The translations under genes were made by a program, and so were the position numbers. Source: Longimicrobium sp. (GTDB taxonomy: Bacteria; Gemmatimonadota; Gemmatimonadetes; Longimicrobiales; Longimicrobiaceae). Taken from it: DNA of 64,000 nucleotides. The stretch's first letter is position 1, and every line of letters begins with the position of its first letter. The DNA lies in assembly GCA_036377595.1 (NCBI GenBank), contig DASUYB010000108.1, positions 166,404-230,403 on the forward strand, read 5' to 3'. Of the stretch, positions 1 through 8,070 are shown in pieces. The notes beneath the pieces were generated by a model that was given only the letters and a program-made list of their open reading frames with translations, was not told the origin of the DNA and searched no databases.

Positions 1-118
1 ATTGTAGTGGCGGAAGAGCGCCGTGTCAAACACGATTTTCATTAAAAAATCGCGGCAATGCGGGGGGATGAGGATGCACTTCGGGCTCGTCTCTTCCGCG
101 CGGCGGCCGACAGGTCAT

Positions 119-1210
119 CTATCTCCTGTAGAAGCGGTAGTAGATGTCCTGCGACCCTTCCGGCCCCTGGACCCACACGCCCAGGTAGACGCCGGCCGTG
201 GGCGTCGCCGCCACCTTGTACGAATACCCCGAGGGCGGGAGCGTGCTTTCCGTCACCCCCGACGGGTACTTGGCGGCGTTCGCGACCGGGTCCTCGAACG
301 CGCGGGGCGTTCCGTGCCGCGTCGAGAGCCAGAGGAACGACCACTCGCCCGCGTGGCTCTCGAACAGCGCGGGGAACAGGTTGACGACGTCGCCGCTCTC
401 GCTCGTCAGCCGCGCGGCGGGCGACCACGCGCGCCCGTCGGACGAGGTCGAGTAGAAGAGGTCCGACTTGGGGTTCAGCCAGGGGAGGATCTGCCGCGTG
501 TCGTGCCGCACCCACACCAGCGTCACGTGGTCGCCGGTGCGGGCGGCGAAGGGGAGGTGGTCGTGCTCGGCGGCACTGTTGACCGCCACGAGCGCCACCG
601 GCGGATCCCAGGCGGCCTGCCCCGGCCGCCGCGTGGAGAGGTAGAGCTCGTTCGCCGGGTTCGCGTCGCGCTTGTCGCTGACGAAAACGACCACGAGCGT
701 GCCGTCCGGCGCCTGCGCCAGGGTCGGCACCCAGTCGTCCACGTCGGCCCCGGTGGTCACCGGGACCTCGGCGGCCGGGCTCCACGTCACGCCGTCGGGC
801 GAGCTGTTGTACCAGATGTTGCCGCGGAAAAGCGCGTTCCAGCGGAACCAGACCAGGTGGAACGTCCCCTGATCGTCCTGGATGAGGCTGGGGTTGAAGT
901 CGCCGTCGGGGCTGGTGGTGACGCGCGCCGGCGCGCTCCACGTCGTGCCGTCGCGCGTGCTCGCGACGTAGATGTCCGCGTTGCCGCCGCGGTCCGAGAA
1001 CCACGCCACCACCATCCGCCCGTCGCGCGCGCGGACGACGCTCGGGTCCTCGTCCTTCGTGGGGCTGCCGGTGGAAAGGAGGCGGGGCTCGGTGGGCTGG
1101 AACTGCGCGCCGCTGTTGCCGCCGCCGCCGGGGCCGGAGGGATGGCGGCGGCACGCCGGCAGCAGGAGGAGGAGAATCGCGGCCAACCACGTCAGGCGCA
1201 GCGTTCGCAT
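119..1210 (-). CDS. Secreted lipoprotein with BNR/sialidase-like beta-propeller
   Basis: A 363-residue predicted lipoprotein. Residues 1-20 form a lipoprotein signal (Arg at 2-5, a Leu-rich core, lipobox LPAC with Cys20), followed by a Gly-rich linker. The rest carries repeated Asp-box-like signatures such as TRDGTTW, SPDGVTW and SSDGRAW, which cap blades of the six-bladed sialidase/BNR propeller fold. I cannot identify the catalytic Arg triad of a true sialidase, so an extracellular binding or structural role is as likely as glycoside hydrolysis. The ATG is preceded by GGGAGG at a good distance. It stands alone, convergent with nothing readable to its left. The fold is fairly sure; the function is unknown. 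Confidence 0.8.
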   Translation of the reverse strand: MRTLRLTWLAAILLLLLPACRRHPSGPGGGGNSGAQFQPTEPRLLSTGSPTKDEDPSVVRARDGRMVVAWFSDRGGNADIYVASTRDGTTWSAPARVTTSPDGDFNPSLIQDDQGTFHLVWFRWNALFRGNIWYNSSPDGVTWSPAAEVPVTTGADVDDWVPTLAQAPDGTLVVVFVSDKRDANPANELYLSTRRPGQAAWDPPVALVAVNSAAEHDHLPFAARTGDHVTLVWVRHDTRQILPWLNPKSDLFYSTSSDGRAWSPAARLTSESGDVVNLFPALFESHAGEWSFLWLSTRHGTPRAFEDPVANAAKYPSGVTESTLPPSGYSYKVAATPTAGVYLGVWVQGPEGSQDIYYRFYRR

Positions 1211-1237
1211 CGGTACCTCCCGGTCGCTCCATCCAGC

Positions 1238-1400
1238 CTAAGCAGGAGGCCGCCGGGGGTCAACCGCGCTCGGCGTGGCCTTCCGGTACACAGTCAGACA
1301 CACTAGCTCGCCTTTGGGGTCGCGCACCTCCCAGTACCGGCTCTTGCGCTGCTTTTGGATCTGGAAGGTGGCGGGCGGGGTTCGTCTACGTGTCGGCCAT
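1238..1400 (-). pseudogene. Frameshifted small RYWEVRDP-type protein
   Basis: An ATG at 1400 with an upstream GGAGG opens M-A-D-T and then meets TAG. One base out of register the reading continues as a well-formed short protein, through FQIQKQRKSRYWEVRDPKG and then LVCLTVYRK. This resembles a widespread family of about 60-residue proteins of unknown function that keep a WxVxDPxxxLVC.TVYKKGA core. A single-base insertion near the fourth codon would explain the break, and the C-terminus also looks shifted, since KGA is not reached in frame. It is either a recent pseudogene or a sequencing indel. Confidence 0.45.
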
Positions 1401-1509
1401 CGTGCACCTCCGCCCGTCTTTGACCGCGGCGGCCCAGCAGGGCCAGCTTCGGCGAGCGGGTCGTCTTCCTTCTCGTTGTTAACAAATCCCGACTGCGCGA
1501 GGAAACAAG

Positions 1510-3381
1510 ATGCCTGTGGAACAGCCAATTACGCTTTCCAAAGAAGACTTTGACCGACTGGAGTGGCAAGACGTGCCTTCTACTGATGAGGATGAGCGGG
1601 TCCTCGATTACGCGAACCCGTACTACGACCGTGCAAATGATGCGTTTACGCGCGGTGATGCGCGTTCGGAAGCTGCCTTTCGGCTACTGGCCGATCTATG
1701 TTCGTTTAAACTAGAGTTGGAGAGTTACGAAAATCCATTCCGTCCTTGGCTCTGGACCGATACCGTCCGCTCCGCGTCGCCTGATTCCATCAGCCAAGAT
1801 CACGTTGAGGTACTGCGTGAACTTGCCCCTCTTGTGAGTGATGCTGCGTTGCGTGCGCGGATCGCCGACTTCGTCTGGGTTCGCGGTCGTGGGTACCCGA
1901 CCGCTCAGATCGCTGTAGCTGCGTACCTTGAACTCGCCAAACCGTTAGAAGATACAGATCCGAGTTGGCCGGGACCTATTCGCTACCTGGAACGTGGATT
2001 ACAAATCGCGCTTCAGCTTAGTAGAAATAGTGAACCCTATCAGACCGTCTCGACTTTCATCCTAAACTTGTTAAGAGCGCGCGTTGGTACAGAGACCGGC
2101 TTCCTATCAAAGCAGTTGCTTTCCTTGGCAGCCAAACACCGTATTGGTGATGCGTCTGAGCTGTACGACATTGCAGTGATGATTGCTTCGCGAGCCGAAA
2201 CTCAAAGTGGTTGGCACAAGGCTGAACAGTACTGGCAAGTGGCAACTGAACTCGCTCGGGGAGAACAGGAAAAGCGACGAGAAGCTTTTCGCCGACTCGC
2301 GGAGTGCTACGTCGGACGGGCACACGAGGCCGCTAAACAGCCCCACATTGGGAATGTCACTGCAGCAACATACCTGGAGCATGCGATCGAAGCACTTCGT
2401 CGCGAGGGTGGTTTCTCCGAGCGAGTGGATGAACTCCATGTTGAGATGATGGAGTATCAACGGAAGATCCCTGAATCGTTGGTGCCGGTATCATCCTCGA
2501 TCGACATAACAAGAGTAGTCGCTGAGGCTGAAGAAGCTGTGACGGATAAATCGCTTCAGGAAGCTCTTCTCTCGTTTGCCTTGCTTGCAGATATTCCTAA
2601 ATATTCCAACCTTTTGGAAGATGCTGATGAGAGTTCAAGGCGGTATCTGTTCAAATCGTTTTTCCCATCCGTACAGTTGAACCGCGAAGGGAAAGTGATT
2701 GATCGACAGGGCCCACTTCATGTCTCTGATCCCGAGCAACGCGAAGCCGTGCTTCGCAAGGACATGCTCCAAACAGCGACGCTCCATTATCAGGTTTCTG
2801 GTCGCGCGGTGATTGACCCAGCCCGGCGACGCATCATGGAAGAGCATGGTCTCCGAATCGAGGATTTCTTCTGGATCGTGTCCAACAACCCGCTGGTTCC
2901 CCAAGGGCGAGAAATGTTATTCGCCGAAGCGTTCTACGCTGGATTTGCCGGCGACATGACGAAAGCGATCCCGCTGCTCGTCTTCCAGCTGGAGAATTCC
3001 ATTCGTGAACTACTTGTTGGCGCTGGCGTGATCGTTACTGCGATTGACAACGAAGGTATCCAGTCGGAGCGTGGCCTGAATTGGCTACTCTTTCAACCCA
3101 AGCTCAAGGAGTTGCTGGGAGAGGACATAGTCTTCGCTCTTCAGGGGCTTCTCGTAGAAAAGTTCGGCTCTAATATCCGCAACGACGTTGCGCATGGGTT
3201 GATTTCATACGAAGAGTACTTCAGCTACGTTGCCTTATATCTCTGGTGGCTAAGTTTTCGACTAGTCTGTATCCCTGCCTTGAATGCAATTACTCGCGGA
3301 AAGGTGGAAGCTTCCAACGAATCCCCAGAAGCTTCAGTGGAGGTGGAGGAGACCAGAGACACAGGTCGGGAGGAAAGCTAA
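1510..3381 (+). CDS. DUF4209-domain protein with HEPN-type RNxxxHG motif
   Basis: A 623-residue soluble protein without signal peptide or membrane segments. The N-terminal ~430 residues look all-helical. The C-terminal ~150 residues end in the RNDVAHG motif at residues 557-563, the hallmark of Pfam DUF4209. The R-x4-H spacing is also that of the HEPN ribonuclease superfamily, where it forms the active site. Start chosen at the ATG after GAGGAAACAAG. The gene is much AT-richer (roughly half GC) and less codon-biased than its neighbours, which suggests horizontal acquisition. HEPN proteins are frequent in toxin-antitoxin and phage-defence loci, but no partner gene is visible here. The domain assignment is good; RNase activity is inference. 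Confidence 0.8.
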   Translation: MPVEQPITLSKEDFDRLEWQDVPSTDEDERVLDYANPYYDRANDAFTRGDARSEAAFRLLADLCSFKLELESYENPFRPWLWTDTVRSASPDSISQDHVEVLRELAPLVSDAALRARIADFVWVRGRGYPTAQIAVAAYLELAKPLEDTDPSWPGPIRYLERGLQIALQLSRNSEPYQTVSTFILNLLRARVGTETGFLSKQLLSLAAKHRIGDASELYDIAVMIASRAETQSGWHKAEQYWQVATELARGEQEKRREAFRRLAECYVGRAHEAAKQPHIGNVTAATYLEHAIEALRREGGFSERVDELHVEMMEYQRKIPESLVPVSSSIDITRVVAEAEEAVTDKSLQEALLSFALLADIPKYSNLLEDADESSRRYLFKSFFPSVQLNREGKVIDRQGPLHVSDPEQREAVLRKDMLQTATLHYQVSGRAVIDPARRRIMEEHGLRIEDFFWIVSNNPLVPQGREMLFAEAFYAGFAGDMTKAIPLLVFQLENSIRELLVGAGVIVTAIDNEGIQSERGLNWLLFQPKLKELLGEDIVFALQGLLVEKFGSNIRNDVAHGLISYEEYFSYVALYLWWLSFRLVCIPALNAITRGKVEASNESPEASVEVEETRDTGREES

Positions 3382-3592
3382 TAGGCCACGATACGGGAAC
3401 GGGTGTCCATTTGCGTTGACTTCGTCCTGCGTGCTGTGTTTGCGCCCGATCCTTACCCCCGGCCCGCAACTTGCCTTTCTCGCGGGCGACGTAAACCGCC
3501 GCCCGGCTACCGCTTGCTTGCAGCGGGCCGCGGCGGCGAGTTACAATGCAGGCCGATCCCCCAGTCCCTGACGGACCCCGACCAGGTCGCTG

Positions 3593-4513
3593 ATGCCCTC
3601 ATCCGAGCCCGGACGCGACCCCGACTCCCGACACCCTGAGGCCGCCTATCAGCCCCTCCCGCTCGAGGGGCTGCACGTGGCCGACCCCGTGCAGCAGCTC
3701 CTCGAGGAGGTGGTCGAGGAGACGGAGCCGCGCTCGCTGGCCTACGGCAGCAACATGCGCGGCCGCATCGCCATCGTCACGGGCGGGGCCACGGGGATCG
3801 GCAAGGCCATCGCGCTGGAGTTCGCGCGGCACGGGGTGCACGTGGCGTTCAACTGGTACCAGTACGACCAGCGCGGCGAGATCCGCGACGAGGCCCAGCA
3901 GACGGCGCGCGAGATCACGCACATGGAGGTGCGCGTCCACCACGCCGAGTGCGACGTGCGCGACCCGCGCGCGGTCGACCGCTTCGTGGCCGAGGCGGTG
4001 GAGCAGCTGGGCGGCGTCAACATCCTGGTGAACAACGCCGGCATCGCGCGCGACCGGGCGCTCTGGCGGCTGACCGACGAGCAGTGGCGCTCGGTGCTCG
4101 ACACCAACCTGACCGGCGCCTTCCACATGATCCGCGCGGTCAGCCCCATCTTCCGCAAGCAGCACGACGGCAAGGTGGTCAACGTCAGCAGCGTGCACGG
4201 GATCCGCAGCGAGTTCGGGCTGGCCAACTACAGCGCCAGCAAGGCGGGGCTCCTCGGGCTCACGCGGTCGGCGGCGCTGGAGCTGGGCCCCAGCAACGTG
4301 AACGTGAACGCGGTGGCGCCGGGATACATCCGCACCACGCGCCTCACCAGCGGCGTGCCGGCCGAGATCCTGGACAGCGCGCGCGAGCGGGCCGTGCTGG
4401 GGCGGCTGGGCGATCCGCAGGACGTGGCCAACGTGGTGGTGTTCCTCTGCAGCGAGTACGCGCGCCACATCACCGGCGCCGTGATCCCGGTCGACGGCGG
4501 CCACCTGCTCTGA
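3593..4513 (+). CDS. SDR-family oxidoreductase, FabG-like
   Basis: A short-chain dehydrogenase/reductase of 306 residues. It shows the Rossmann glycine motif TGGATGIG near residue 63, NNAG near 147, and the catalytic YSASK (Tyr213, Lys217) with the upstream Ser of NVSSVHG. The C-terminus GAVIPVDGGHLL is typical of 3-oxoacyl-ACP reductase (FabG)-like enzymes that use NAD(P)H. Relative to ordinary FabG (about 245 residues) there is a 54-residue acidic extension before the first strand. An internal ATG at 3756 would give the standard length but has no visible ribosome-binding site, so the longer start is kept. It is not next to other fatty-acid synthesis genes, so its substrate is unknown. Confidence 0.85.
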   Translation: MPSSEPGRDPDSRHPEAAYQPLPLEGLHVADPVQQLLEEVVEETEPRSLAYGSNMRGRIAIVTGGATGIGKAIALEFARHGVHVAFNWYQYDQRGEIRDEAQQTAREITHMEVRVHHAECDVRDPRAVDRFVAEAVEQLGGVNILVNNAGIARDRALWRLTDEQWRSVLDTNLTGAFHMIRAVSPIFRKQHDGKVVNVSSVHGIRSEFGLANYSASKAGLLGLTRSAALELGPSNVNVNAVAPGYIRTTRLTSGVPAEILDSARERAVLGRLGDPQDVANVVVFLCSEYARHITGAVIPVDGGHLL

Positions 4514-4762
4514 TCCTGGCATCTGCTGATGAAGAGCGGGCTTTGGGCGTGTTTGGCGCTGAGACGCCAAAGCGGGCTGCGCGCGCCGTAGGCCACGATA
4601 CTACTGTGGCCAACGGCGCCGGGCCGCCGCCGCGCCGGCCATCCCCGCGGACGCCGGGCGACGGAGCACGCGCGGCGCCGTCCCGGCCCTCCGGGCGCGC
4701 ATCCCTCACGCGCGGGGGCGATTCGAGGGGCGGGCAGCGGGCGTCTCCGCGGCCGCGGGCGG

Positions 4763-4810
4763 CCCCCTCCCCCCGACCCCTTTCCCCCGCTTCGCAGGGG
4801 CGGGGGAGAA
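4763..4810. repeat. C/G-tract hairpin repeat in intergenic region
   Basis: The 370-base gap between the reductase and the next lipoprotein holds no gene. Near its end lie runs of C followed by runs of G that can fold into a hairpin around a TTCG-containing loop. The same style of C-tract/G-tract element recurs at 5591-5646, each ending in GGGGGAG then AGAAC or GAACT, so this looks like a small interspersed family rather than chance. Confidence 0.45.
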
Positions 4811-4885
4811 CTCAGCGACGGCGCCCACACCCGAGCCACACGCCACACCCGAATGCCTGTGCCGCACCCGCACCGCCATCACCCG

Positions 4886-5542
4886 ATGTCCGATCTCCGT
4901 CCGTCGCGCCGTCGCGTCGCCATCCGCGCGCTGATCCTCGCGCTCGCCGCGATTGCGCCCGCGTGCGGCGGCCGTGGGACGCCGCCGGGCGGCCCCGCAC
5001 CCACGCCGAAGCTCGCCGAGACCGTCGGCCCGATGGACATCGCCGGGCAGCGCGTGCTGGTGCTGCCGGTGCAGACGGTCGCCGGCGTGCCGCAGACGCG
5101 CGCCGATGCCACTCGCGAGCTGCTGTTCGCGCTCGGCGAGCGCAACGCGCGGGTGCGCTGGATCGAGCCGGACCAGCTCCGCTCCGCGCTCCGCCGCTCG
5201 CCGGGATACGCGGACGACCCCGACGTCCTCCCCTCCGACGCGTTCCGCCACCATCGCGAGCGCTACGTGGTGGAGCCGCTGGGAGGCCTGCTGCGCCGCT
5301 ACTCCGCGCTGATGGACGCGCGCCTGGTGATGATCCCGCAGAGCGCCACCTGGCTCCCCGCCGCGGCGGGCGACGGCAGCGGCAACGTGCGCATGGCCGC
5401 GGTGATGATCGACACCCGCACCGGCAACGTCGTCTGGTACGGCGAGGCCGACGGCCCGCAGCGCCCCACCGCCGATGCCAGCGCCCTCCCCGGCGCCGCC
5501 GCCGCGCTCGCCGGACGGATGCTGGTGGCGGCGTCGAACTGA
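4886..5542 (+). CDS. Predicted lipoprotein of unknown function
   Basis: A 218-residue protein starting at MSDLRPSRRR, giving a basic N-region, a hydrophobic stretch and a lipobox-like APAC near residue 31. An upstream in-frame ATG at 4853 would add 11 His/Pro-rich residues before the signal and is less likely. The mature part contains a VLVLPVQTVAG strand and a TRTGNVVWYGEADG segment, reminiscent of periplasmic or outer-membrane lipoproteins that define a beta/alpha domain such as CsgG/GNA1162 relatives. That similarity is only suggestive. It is a single gene followed by a strong hairpin terminator. Confidence 0.7.
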   Translation: MSDLRPSRRRVAIRALILALAAIAPACGGRGTPPGGPAPTPKLAETVGPMDIAGQRVLVLPVQTVAGVPQTRADATRELLFALGERNARVRWIEPDQLRSALRRSPGYADDPDVLPSDAFRHHRERYVVEPLGGLLRRYSALMDARLVMIPQSATWLPAAAGDGSGNVRMAAVMIDTRTGNVVWYGEADGPQRPTADASALPGAAAALAGRMLVAASN

Positions 5543-5590
5543 CGCCGGCGCGGGCGCTGGCGATCTCGACGGCGGGGCGCTGCGCGCGTT

Positions 5591-5646
5591 CCCCCCCCAC
5601 CCCCGGCCCCTCCCCCACAGGTGGGGAGGGATGGGGGAGGGGAGAA
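5591..5646. repeat. C/G-tract hairpin repeat
   Basis: A second copy of the C-run/G-run element seen at 4763-4810. CCCCTCCCCCAC pairs with GTGGGGAGGG, and a further G-rich tail follows. It lies just after the lipoprotein gene and before a better-formed terminator. Such G-tracts could form a G-quadruplex on the plus strand, but nothing here shows function. Confidence 0.45.
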
Positions 5647-5653
5647 CAGCAAC

Positions 5654-5686
5654 AAATCCCTCGCCCGGCTTCGGCGCGAGGGATTT
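5654..5686. terminator. Rho-independent terminator, possibly bidirectional
   Basis: A perfect 11-bp stem (AAATCCCTCGC / GCGAGGGATTT) encloses an 11-nt loop. The A-run on one side and T-run on the other would let it work in both directions. It closes the lipoprotein transcription unit ahead of icd. Confidence 0.75.
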
Positions 5687-5917
5687 TGCATTCTCTCCGC
5701 ATCCGCGTATGTTGCGCCCCGCGCGAACCCACCGATGCCGAGCGGATGCGTGTCATCCGCGTGGATGCGGCCGCGGGAGTCCGCGAAGGCGGACTTCGGG
5801 CCGTTGTTGCCGCGAATTCATTCGCCCCGCAACTCCCCCTCGCGCGGTGTTTGCATCGCCCTGAACACGACCAGCACCGCCCGCGACCCGGCGGTGCGCT
5901 TCGACTAGAGAACCGGA

Positions 5918-6934
5918 ATGGCGCAGACAGTCACCCTCATCCCCGGTGACGGGATCGGCCCCGAGATCACCGAGTCGGTGGTGCGCATCCTCGAGGCCGC
6001 GGGCGCGGAGCTCCAGTGGGACGAGCAGATCGCCGGCGAGACCGCGCTCAAGCAGGCCGGCGACCCGCTTCCCAAGGCCACCATCGACTCCATCAAGAAG
6101 CACTGCGTCGCCCTGAAAGGCCCGCTGACCACGCCCAGCGGCACCGGCTTCCGCTCCATCAACGTGGCGCTGCGCCAGGAGTTCGAGCTGTACGCCAACG
6201 TCCGCCCCGCGCGCACGCTGGTGGCCGGCGGGCGCTACGAGGACATCGACCTGGTGCTGATCCGCGAGAACACCGAGGGGCTGTACAGCGGCGTGGAGCA
6301 CTACATCGGCATCGGCAGCGACCCGCGCGCCGCCGCCGAGAGCGTGATGCTGGTCACCCGCTTCGGCGTCAACCGCATCCTGCGCTACGCCTTCGAATAC
6401 GCGGTGCGGATGGGGCGGAAGAAGGTGACGCTCGCGCACAAGGCCAACATCCTCAAGTACACGCAGGGCCTCTTCCTGGACATGGGCCGGGAGATCGCGA
6501 AGGAGTACGAGGGGAAGGTGGAGTTCGAGGACCGCATCATCGACGCGACGGCGATGCTGCTGGTGATGGACCCCTACCGCTTCGACGTGATCGTCTGCGA
6601 GAACATGTTCGGCGACATCCTCTCCGACCAGATCGCGGGACTCGTCGGCGGGCTGGGCCTGGCGCCCGGCGCCAACATCGGCGAGGACGCGGCCATCTTC
6701 GAGGCGGTGCACGGCTCCGCGCCCGACATCGCGGGGCAGGGGAAGGCCAATCCGGCTGCGCTGCTGATGGCGGCGCTGATGATGCTGGACCACCTGGGGC
6801 AGCGCGAGCCGGCGCAGCGCATCCGCACCGCGCTCGAGGCCGCCATCCGCGAAAAGGACAGCCTGACGCCGGACCTGAAGGGGAGCGGCACCACGCAGAC
6901 CTTCACCGACGCGGTCGTGCGGCGGCTGGGGTGA
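5918..6934 (+). CDS. icd: NAD-dependent isocitrate dehydrogenase
   Basis: A 338-residue member of the isocitrate/isopropylmalate dehydrogenase family, which oxidatively decarboxylates isocitrate to 2-oxoglutarate in the TCA cycle. It opens with [11 protein letters not shown]. The substrate segment [13 protein letters not shown] has the Ser and Asn of isocitrate-binding enzymes, followed by NVRPAR, the [13 protein letters not shown] loop, a Lys in AHKANILK and the metal-binding [10 protein letters not shown]. The length and the [12 protein letters not shown] segment fit the short mitochondrial-like NAD-IDH group rather than the ~415-residue NADP enzyme. Isopropylmalate dehydrogenase is the main alternative but its diagnostic loop is absent. 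The TGA overlaps a possible GTG of the next gene. Confidence 0.9.
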   Translation: MAQTVTLIPGDGIGPEITESVVRILEAAGAELQWDEQIAGETALKQAGDPLPKATIDSIKKHCVALKGPLTTPSGTGFRSINVALRQEFELYANVRPARTLVAGGRYEDIDLVLIRENTEGLYSGVEHYIGIGSDPRAAAESVMLVTRFGVNRILRYAFEYAVRMGRKKVTLAHKANILKYTQGLFLDMGREIAKEYEGKVEFEDRIIDATAMLLVMDPYRFDVIVCENMFGDILSDQIAGLVGGLGLAPGANIGEDAAIFEAVHGSAPDIAGQGKANPAALLMAALMMLDHLGQREPAQRIRTALEAAIREKDSLTPDLKGSGTTQTFTDAVVRRLG

Positions 6935-6945
6935 AAGACGGGGCG

Positions 6946-7269
6946 ATGAGCGACGCGGGCGAGAGCTTCGACTGCCGCAGCTGCGGCCGCACCATCACGG
7001 GCGAGACGCCCGACAGCCACGGCTGGTGCAAGGCGTGCCGCGCCGCGGTCGTGCGCCGGTCGACGATCATGGCCGTCTTCCCCGGGGTGGTGGTGCTGGC
7101 GCTCTACCTCTGGCTGCTCGACCACTTCGGTCTCTGGGACTCCACCTTCCTGATCGTGTGGATCGCGCTGGGGCTGGCGCTGGGGTACGTGGCGTTCAAG
7201 GTGGCCCGCCGCGTGTTCTTCGACGTGGTCCGCAGCCGCGGCGTCCGCGTCCGCGCCAGGCGAGGCTGA
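6946..7269 (+). CDS. Zinc-ribbon membrane protein
   Basis: A 107-residue protein. It begins with a zinc-ribbon-like CRSC-x14-CKAC arrangement (residues about 9-28), followed by two hydrophobic segments with a short [10 protein letters not shown] turn between them, and a very basic tail. The ATG at 6946 is 11 bases after icd stops; a GTG at 6931 overlapping the icd stop is also in frame. Tight spacing to both neighbours implies co-transcription with icd and the next small gene. No known family is recognised with confidence. Confidence 0.7.
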   Translation: MSDAGESFDCRSCGRTITGETPDSHGWCKACRAAVVRRSTIMAVFPGVVVLALYLWLLDHFGLWDSTFLIVWIALGLALGYVAFKVARRVFFDVVRSRGVRVRARRG

Positions 7270-7270
7270 G

Positions 7271-7492
7271 ATGGCCGCCTTCCGCACCGGACCCTGGCTG
7301 AACATCGTGGCCGCCATCCTCGGCGGCATCATGTTCGGCTTCGGCCTCGGCCGCTTCGCGAACCACCCGTCGGTCGCGCCGGGCGTGCTCGCCCTGGTCG
7401 GCCTGCTCGTGCTCTGGTACGCCGTCTCCGACCGCCGCAAGGCCCGCCGCGACACGCCGGAAAGCGAGACACACGGGCATACGGTGGAATAG
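7271..7492 (+). CDS. Small two-helix membrane protein
   Basis: 73 residues: a short N-terminus, two hydrophobic helices (about residues 8-27 and 34-51) with [12 protein letters not shown] between them, and a charged cytosolic tail. It starts two bases after the preceding stop and is followed by an intrinsic terminator, so it is the last gene of the icd unit. Nothing in the sequence identifies a function. Confidence 0.7.
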   Translation: MAAFRTGPWLNIVAAILGGIMFGFGLGRFANHPSVAPGVLALVGLLVLWYAVSDRRKARRDTPESETHGHTVE

Positions 7493-7513
7493 CTTCCGAA
7501 TCCCTGCGTACGA

Positions 7514-7550
7514 ACGGCGCCCGGTCCACGCGACCGGGCGCCGTTGTTTC
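7514..7550 (+). terminator. Rho-independent terminator of the icd unit
   Basis: A perfect 13-bp GC-rich stem (ACGGCGCCCGGTC and its complement) with a CACGC loop, followed by TGTTTC. It separates the icd unit from the convergent RiPP precursor gene. Confidence 0.85.
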
Positions 7551-7570
7551 ACGGATCAGGTTTCCCTGGC

Positions 7571-7762
7571 TCAGGGGCAAATCCGGCACGGGTTGCCCGT
7601 GCCACAGCTGCCGTTCCAGCAGGTGTACTGCTCGCAGCGCGTATTCTCGGTGAGCATTCCGTCCTCCGCGCCCTTTACCGTTCCGGCGCCGGCGGCCTCG
7701 GCCGGAAGCACCTCGAACCCGTTCACCTGGATGTCCTCGAGCTTCAGCTTGATCTTGTCCAT
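7571..7762 (-). CDS. Orphan Cys-rich RiPP precursor peptide
   Basis: A 63-residue peptide with clear leader/core architecture. Residues 1-18 are MDKIKLKLEDIQVNGFEV, the LKL(D/E)DLxVxxF leader known from pinensin-type lanthipeptide precursors of Bacteroidota and from similar Gemmatimonadota peptides. A GTVKG segment at 28-31 is also typical of that group. The C-terminal ~21 residues hold five Cys (43, 48, 53, 59, 62) with few Ser/Thr. The start is fixed by GGGAGGAG nine bases upstream. A sigma-70-type promoter precedes it. No lanthionine synthetase, radical-SAM enzyme, protease or exporter lies nearby, so it is either modified in trans or is a disulfide-rich secreted peptide. Confidence 0.8.
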   Translation of the reverse strand: MDKIKLKLEDIQVNGFEVLPAEAAGAGTVKGAEDGMLTENTRCEQYTCWNGSCGTGNPCRICP

Positions 7763-7830
7763 TGACAAAACTCCTCCCGAGATGAGTTCAATCCCCACTG
7801 CGGACCGTTGTGTCGCAAAGAGGATGAGGC

Positions 7831-7859
7831 AAGATAGCCAAGTCAAATTTTTGCGTCAA
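7831..7859 (-). promoter_or_regulatory. Sigma-70-type promoter of the RiPP precursor
   Basis: On the minus strand TTGACG and TATCTT are separated by exactly 17 bases. Initiation about 8 bases downstream would give a leader of about 60 nt before the ATG. The surrounding 130 bases are far more AT-rich than the rest of the region. Confidence 0.7.
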
Positions 7860-7875
7860 GAAAGTGCGTTATAGG

Positions 7876-7898
7876 GACTAAACTGCGAATGTTTAGTC
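7876..7898. promoter_or_regulatory. 8-bp dyad, candidate operator
   Basis: GACTAAAC and GTTTAGTC form a perfect inverted repeat around a 7-nt spacer, 17 bases upstream of the RiPP promoter's -35 box. The position suits a regulator-binding site for either divergent unit. It has no T-run, so a terminator is less likely. Confidence 0.5.
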
Positions 7899-7992
7899 TG
7901 CCTGATCGCGGATTGTGCGCTGGCCGAGGGAGTGCGGTGGAACCCGCAGTCGGGGACGGCGCCGGACGATCCGGGCTCGCTCATCCGTTTCC

Positions 7993-8020
7993 TTGCCGCG
8001 ACCCGCACCCTGCCTATATT
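7993..8020 (+). promoter_or_regulatory. Candidate promoter of gcdH
   Basis: TTGCCG and TATATT are spaced by 16 bases, ending 50 bases before the dehydrogenase start codon. The -10 box stands out in an otherwise GC-rich stretch. Confidence 0.5.
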
Positions 8021-8070
8021 CCCCCGCCTCTTTCCGGACCCTATCGACCCAAACGAAACGAGCCGCTGAG

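Noticed and set aside
1..42. A possible gene start MKIVFDTALFRHYN running off the left edge on the minus strand
   Set aside because: Only 14 codons are visible, with no ribosome-binding site, so it cannot be supported.
23..1306. Long plus-strand reading across the propeller lipoprotein
   Set aside because: Arg/Pro/Gly-rich shadow of a real minus-strand gene. The same reasoning removes many long readings opposite GC-rich genes, for example 16274-18574 and 47018-49948.
5591..5646. A functional G-quadruplex
   Set aside because: The tracts exist, but the element also fits a hairpin repeat family and nothing shows a regulatory role.
7763..7846. Longer RiPP precursor starting at 7846 (MTWLSCLILF)
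   Set aside because: That start lies within the promoter. The ATG at 7762 has GGGAGGAG and the conserved leader beginning.
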